NCBI GenBank assembly: GCA_964494625.1
Contig: CAZBRT010000003.1
Span: forward strand, 248,001-312,000
Source of the DNA: UBA2784 sp964494625
Lineage (GTDB): Bacteria > Pseudomonadota > Alphaproteobacteria > Micropepsales > Micropepsaceae
Direction: 5' to 3'
Length of the DNA stretch: 64,000 nucleotides
How positions within the stretch are numbered: the first letter of the stretch is position 1; each line of letters starts with the position of its first letter. The notes below the pieces were generated by a model. The model saw only the letters and a list, made by a program, of their open reading frames with translations, had not been told where the DNA came from and did not search any database. This document shows positions 63,665 to 64,000 of this stretch, one piece after another. The translations under genes were made by a program, and so were the position numbers.

Positions 63665-63892
63665 TCAGGGGCTTTTTTTCGTCATCCGTTCCAGCACAAA
63701 GACACGGATGGCGCTGGAAAGCGAGCCCTTGCCCTGGCGTGACGCGTCGATGCGCGCAATCAAGGCGGGCAGGGTAACGCCGTCAGCCCCGGCGATCTCT
63801 TTCACGGCGGTCCAGAACGCATCTTCCAGCGAGATCGAGGTGCGGTGCCCCAAAATTGTGAGTGACCGCTTCTGTTCGCGGATAGAGGCCAT
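63665..63892 (-). CDS. ribbon-helix-helix domain protein (RHH_4)
   Basis: The 75-residue protein has the RHH signature RSLTILGHRTSISLEDAFWTAVKEIA, then ALIARIDASRQGKGSLSSAIRVFVLERM. It is probably a DNA-binding dimer of the RHH_4 family common beside fumC in alphaproteobacteria. Start lies six bases after the fumC stop, so it is in the same operon. Confidence 0.88.
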   Translation of the reverse strand: MASIREQKRSLTILGHRTSISLEDAFWTAVKEIAGADGVTLPALIARIDASRQGKGSLSSAIRVFVLERMTKKSP

Positions 63893-63898
63893 GGCGCG

Positions 63899-64000
63899 TC
63901 AGCCGGGACCGATCATCTTGCCTGGATCGACCAGTGCATCGAACTCGGCATCGGTCAGGTAGCCGCCGCCGACCGTCTCCTGACGCAATGTCGTGCCGTT
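63899..64000 (-). CDS. fumC: 3' end of class II fumarate hydratase (partial)
   Basis: Thirty-three C-terminal residues are visible (NGTTLRQETV, then GYLTDAEFDALVDPGKMIGPG), ending with TGA at 63901–63899. NGTTLRE…GY…EFD…V.P..M is the standard C-terminus of FumC, which interconverts fumarate and malate in the citric acid cycle. The rest lies beyond the window. Confidence 0.9.
   Translation of the reverse strand, partial: NGTTLRQETVGGGYLTDAEFDALVDPGKMIGPG

Overview
The window is a contiguous piece of a GC-rich alphaproteobacterial chromosome. The evidence is the complete division and cell wall (dcw) cluster with FtsZ carrying a long linker, an rnpB–mraZ junction, a methionine synthase split into two genes, MlaA/MlaC, an EttA-type ABC-F protein and RHH/DUF4169 small genes beside fumC. 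The order or family cannot be fixed from sequence reading alone; two subtilase autotransporters and the secreted DGECDDPRF-type repeats would fit a Caulobacterales/Hyphomonas-like or related lineage. No prophage, insertion sequence, integrase or CRISPR array was seen.

Region 1 (1–10 kb) is the accessory part. It holds a terminator, two secreted proteins built from a shared cysteine- and aspartate-rich module (one with a 206-codon unit duplicated in tandem), a third small secreted protein, a lipoprotein, and a LuxR-type regulator fused to an alpha/beta-hydrolase domain whose catalytic residues look degraded. It continues with a 2OG-Fe(II) oxygenase-like gene, a translationally coupled trio (SnoaL-like, GNAT, nitrilase-family amidase), a SIMPL-domain protein and a CAT-anticodon tRNA.

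Region 2 (10–30 kb) has two paralogous subtilisin-like autotransporters in tandem, ettA, and mlaA–mlaC. The mlaC gene is interrupted by an N-run that looks like an assembly artefact. Then comes a methionine regeneration operon (ArsR-methyltransferase regulator, metF, metH in two parts) with a palindromic operator candidate. A previously unannotatable 24-residue membrane peptide gene follows on the minus strand, then a 5-oxoprolinase/hydantoinase fusion, a DjlA-like co-chaperone and a cell-wall amidase.

Region 3 (30–51 kb) is rnpB (RNase P RNA), then mraZ–rsmH–ftsL–ftsI–murE–murF–mraY–murD–ftsW–murG–murC–murB–ddl–ftsQ–ftsA, ftsZ and lpxC. Most start and stop codons overlap (ATGA), so the cluster is probably translated as a coupled unit making lipid II and the divisome. 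Four CCCA boxes at an exact 10-bp period precede mraZ and form a likely MraZ operator.

Region 4 (51–64 kb) has bamD, recN and ligA, then minus-strand housekeeping and metabolic genes (VOC protein, aminopeptidase P, prmA, UvrD-like helicase). A plus-strand methyltransferase follows, and then a minus-strand cluster: the 3' end of fumC, an RHH protein, a DUF4169 protein and a CaiB-family CoA transferase. Many long open frames antisense to these genes are by-products of high GC and were not annotated.
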